From: JBGSOW01 sp041738875
Lineage (GTDB): Bacteria; Patescibacteriota; Dojkabacteria; CALFHW01
Length of the DNA: 30,440 bases
NCBI GenBank assembly: GCA_041738875.1
Contig: JBGSOW010000038.1
Location: 1 to 30,440, forward strand
Direction: 5' to 3'
The notes below the pieces were generated by a model that saw nothing but the letters and a program-made list of their open reading frames with translations, ran no database searches and was not told the DNA's origin. Positions 28,820 to 30,440 of this stretch are shown piece after piece. The stretch's first letter is position 1; every line of letters begins with the position of its first letter. The position numbers were made by a program, and so were the translations under genes.

Positions 28820-29998
28820 ATGTTGCAAATCAAAGGACTGAAGATAGCTAATTATATTTCCCCAAATGTTGGACAGCTTCCAGTATTTAGTGAAGAAGAT
28901 ATTCTAGAAATGGTTTATAAGTCACTGCAAAATAGTGCCATCCCAGCTTTAATCCAGAACAAGGATAATGAATTTGTCGGATTGATTTCCCTAAGGAAAA
29001 TCCTCTACCTACATCGTTCTAGATTCTCCACCAAAAGTGGAAATGTGATGTTCACTCCTCCCTTTTTGACTGTTGAGGATACATTAGAGAAGGGGATTCA
29101 ACAGATGCTGGCTCTGGGTCTTTTCATCTTGCCAGTTTTCGATCCAGAATCAGAAAATATAAAGAAGATAGTAGGGTTCTTAAATCTATATGAACTGATC
29201 GGAGAATTCAAAGATTTCCAACTTGCTGAAGTATTACAAAAACCATATCTACTTGACGTGAATAGTACTGTTAAAGAGGGGTATGAAATTTTACGCAATA
29301 ATAAATCCACACGACTGATCCTGGTTAATTCGGCAGGCGGGCTTGAAGGTATGGTGACCCAAAGATCATTAGCTGATGGATTATTGACTTCAGTAGGTAG
29401 ACAGAAGTTTTCAACAAGGGATGGTATTCAGGAAAATTATTCATTTGATTCGGAGCAGATCTTTCGAATTGACGCTCCGATCAAGAACTTCATGATTAGT
29501 CCAGAAGTGATTGAAAGAGCACCAGTAATTTTAGAAGAGATTTTTGAATTATATAGCGAGAAAAGGATTAACTCACTTCTTATTGTCGATGCAGAAGGTA
29601 AACCCCTATTTGTAATTACTTTAAGGTCTCTACTCCAACATATTCTACTTATGCAGGATCAGGAGAAACTTGCAGTAGCTATCAATGGTATAGATGATTT
29701 GGGAAGTTTTCAGAAGGGGTTCCAAAACAGTGCAGATGACTTTTTTAGCGATTATAAAACACAGATGGATCTACGTTCACTTAGCATAAGTATAAAAACC
29801 GCCAGTACCGATGAGAGTAAAATTATAGAATATGAGATTGTCAGTGAAACACTCTCAGGAGATGGGCGGGTTATCGTTGGGAAGGACAAAAACATTGATG
29901 CAATAACGGCATTAAGAAATACTTTTGACAAGATCGAGACCCAGCACCGACGTCAGAAGTCTCAATCAAGTAGTGACGTAGAAATAGACATAGAATAA
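28820..29998 (+). CDS. four-CBS-domain protein with RaiA/HPF-like C-terminal domain
   Basis: This 392-residue soluble protein has four CBS-like units at about residues 14-66, 78-130, 136-190 and 222-276, seen as repeats of (A/S)-x-P-x-(L/V)-I followed by G-x-(I/V)-(T/S)-x-R-x-(L/I), for example FVGLISLRKIL, LEGMVTQRSLA and LFVITLRSLL. CBS pairs bind adenine nucleotides and sense energy state. The last ~95 residues (283-378) read like a ribosome hibernation factor (RaiA/HPF, S30AE): LRSLSISIKTAST, then EYEIVSETLSGDGRVIVGKDKNIDAI, TALRNTFDKIETQHRRQK. CBS proteins with a similar tail are known in Archaea. Start 28820 is chosen over 28748 because a promoter lies between them and the first 24 residues look non-homologous. 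Confidence 0.75.
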   Translation: MLQIKGLKIANYISPNVGQLPVFSEEDILEMVYKSLQNSAIPALIQNKDNEFVGLISLRKILYLHRSRFSTKSGNVMFTPPFLTVEDTLEKGIQQMLALGLFILPVFDPESENIKKIVGFLNLYELIGEFKDFQLAEVLQKPYLLDVNSTVKEGYEILRNNKSTRLILVNSAGGLEGMVTQRSLADGLLTSVGRQKFSTRDGIQENYSFDSEQIFRIDAPIKNFMISPEVIERAPVILEEIFELYSEKRINSLLIVDAEGKPLFVITLRSLLQHILLMQDQEKLAVAINGIDDLGSFQKGFQNSADDFFSDYKTQMDLRSLSISIKTASTDESKIIEYEIVSETLSGDGRVIVGKDKNIDAITALRNTFDKIETQHRRQKSQSSSDVEIDIE

Positions 29999-30250
29999 TT
30001 AGTAATTATTCGTATAGAAGGGGTACTTGGCTGTCCCTCCACGTGTAGGGTTTATTTATAAACTAAGTATTAGGTATCTGAAATCTAGATAAAGGGGTTT
30101 AACTCTAGGGGTTTATCTTATTATTAGGGAGACAGTTATTTAGCTTGTTTATTGGCATAACTCTTCAGTTTGTGGTATTTGTAATGATGGTGCTGTAAGG
30201 GGTATTCTAGTTATTTTATAAAATCTTTGCTGGGAGCGCTTCTCTTTTTT
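29999..30250. other. non-coding stretch, no feature recognised
   Basis: This stretch is AT-rich, with several GGGGT runs and a short direct repeat of AGGGGTTTA (around 30093 and 30107). No open frame, RNA gene or convincing terminator is seen between the convergent CBS gene and the final partial gene. Confidence 0.5.
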
Positions 30251-30440
30251 CTATTTGGCGTTGTCTGTGAAGTATTCATGGATAATTATTAGGACAGGGA
30301 CTACTGCTATCAACCAGAATAATTCTTCAATAGGGAAGTTATATTTGCCGAATAGCTCTACATAACCTATGTGGTAGCCATATTCAAATCCCCAGTGATT
30401 TAGTTCCAATGAAACAATCTCGTGTAATAGTGAAGGTGGA
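30251..30440 (-). CDS. lycopene-cyclase-domain-like membrane protein (5' partial)
   Basis: A minus-strand frame is open from the window edge to a TAG at 30253-30251, giving the last 62 residues of a protein. It reads PSLLHEIVSLELNHWGF, then a membrane end PIEELFWLIAVVPVLIII, then HEYFTDNAK. The motif PxEE-(L/F)-F-W within a helix, followed by a hydrophobic stretch and a (Y/H)-E at its end, is typical of the CarR/CrtYc-d lycopene cyclase domain repeats. Relatives outside carotenoid clusters are common, so carotenoid synthesis is only a suggestion. Most of the gene lies beyond the window. Confidence 0.5.
   Translation of the reverse strand, partial: PPSLLHEIVSLELNHWGFEYGYHIGYVELFGKYNFPIEELFWLIAVVPVLIIIHEYFTDNAK

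Noticed and set aside
1..30440. Recoding of UGA to glycine, as in some CPR groups
   Set aside because: metG terminates at UGA inside a GTGA overlap with tatD, and none of the conserved proteins needs UGA read as an amino acid.
1..30440. CRISPR arrays, insertion sequences and tRNA genes
   Set aside because: No regularly spaced direct repeats, transposase motifs or cloverleaf signatures other than the tmRNA were found by eye.

Overview
The window is an AT-rich, gene-dense bacterial segment read with the standard code, in which UGA acts as a stop. The genes are short, tightly packed and divergent from model-organism versions. There is a type IV pilus gene, a ComF-like gene, a long tmRNA tag, almost no Shine-Dalgarno sequences and many unrecognised membrane proteins. 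Together these suggest a member of the Patescibacteria / Candidate Phyla Radiation (for example the Dojkabacteria, Katanobacteria or Microgenomates side). That placement is an inference from protein style and gene content; no tree was computed.

Layout. 1-2000: the end of a pilO-like gene, a 58-residue membrane peptide and a RodZ-like helix-turn-helix membrane protein. 2000-10800: a housekeeping block with its own strong promoter, rpoB-rpoC-rpsL-rpsG, closed by a perfect terminator whose hairpin lies inside the 3' end of the convergent rnpA. 10770-15970: rnpA and rpmH, normally adjacent, lie on the same strand but about 4.6 kb apart. Between them are one degenerate kinase-fold gene, an alpha/beta hydrolase, two atypical Ser/Thr kinases and a frameshifted, truncated Nudix pseudogene. 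16000-22500 (plus strand): a membrane-anchored beta-rich protein, an endonuclease IV-like TIM barrel, a DsbA-like protein whose two halves are in swapped order, a four-helix membrane protein, metG and tatD. 22500-25890 (minus): valS, with a complete-looking RBBP9-type serine-hydrolase domain embedded in its catalytic core and a second large insertion in its editing domain. 25940-30440: a DUF4352-like membrane protein with an 11-copy tripeptide repeat, a ComF-like phosphoribosyltransferase, tmRNA, a small conserved protein, a CBS-domain protein with a RaiA/HPF-like tail, and at the end part of a lycopene-cyclase-like membrane protein.

How the genes fit together. Most of the window serves transcription and translation: RNA polymerase, S12, S7, L34, RNase P protein, MetRS, ValRS and tmRNA rescue. 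Pilus and ComF-like genes hint at DNA uptake. A recurring promoter layout places a -10 box 5-6 bases before the start codon (RodZ-like gene, rnpA, one kinase, rpmH, valS and the DUF4352 gene). This predicts widespread leaderless transcription.

The strongest leads are the hydrolase domain inside ValRS, the apparently circularly permuted DsbA, the leaderless promoter pattern, and the CBS-RaiA fusion. All functional statements rest on motif recognition by eye.
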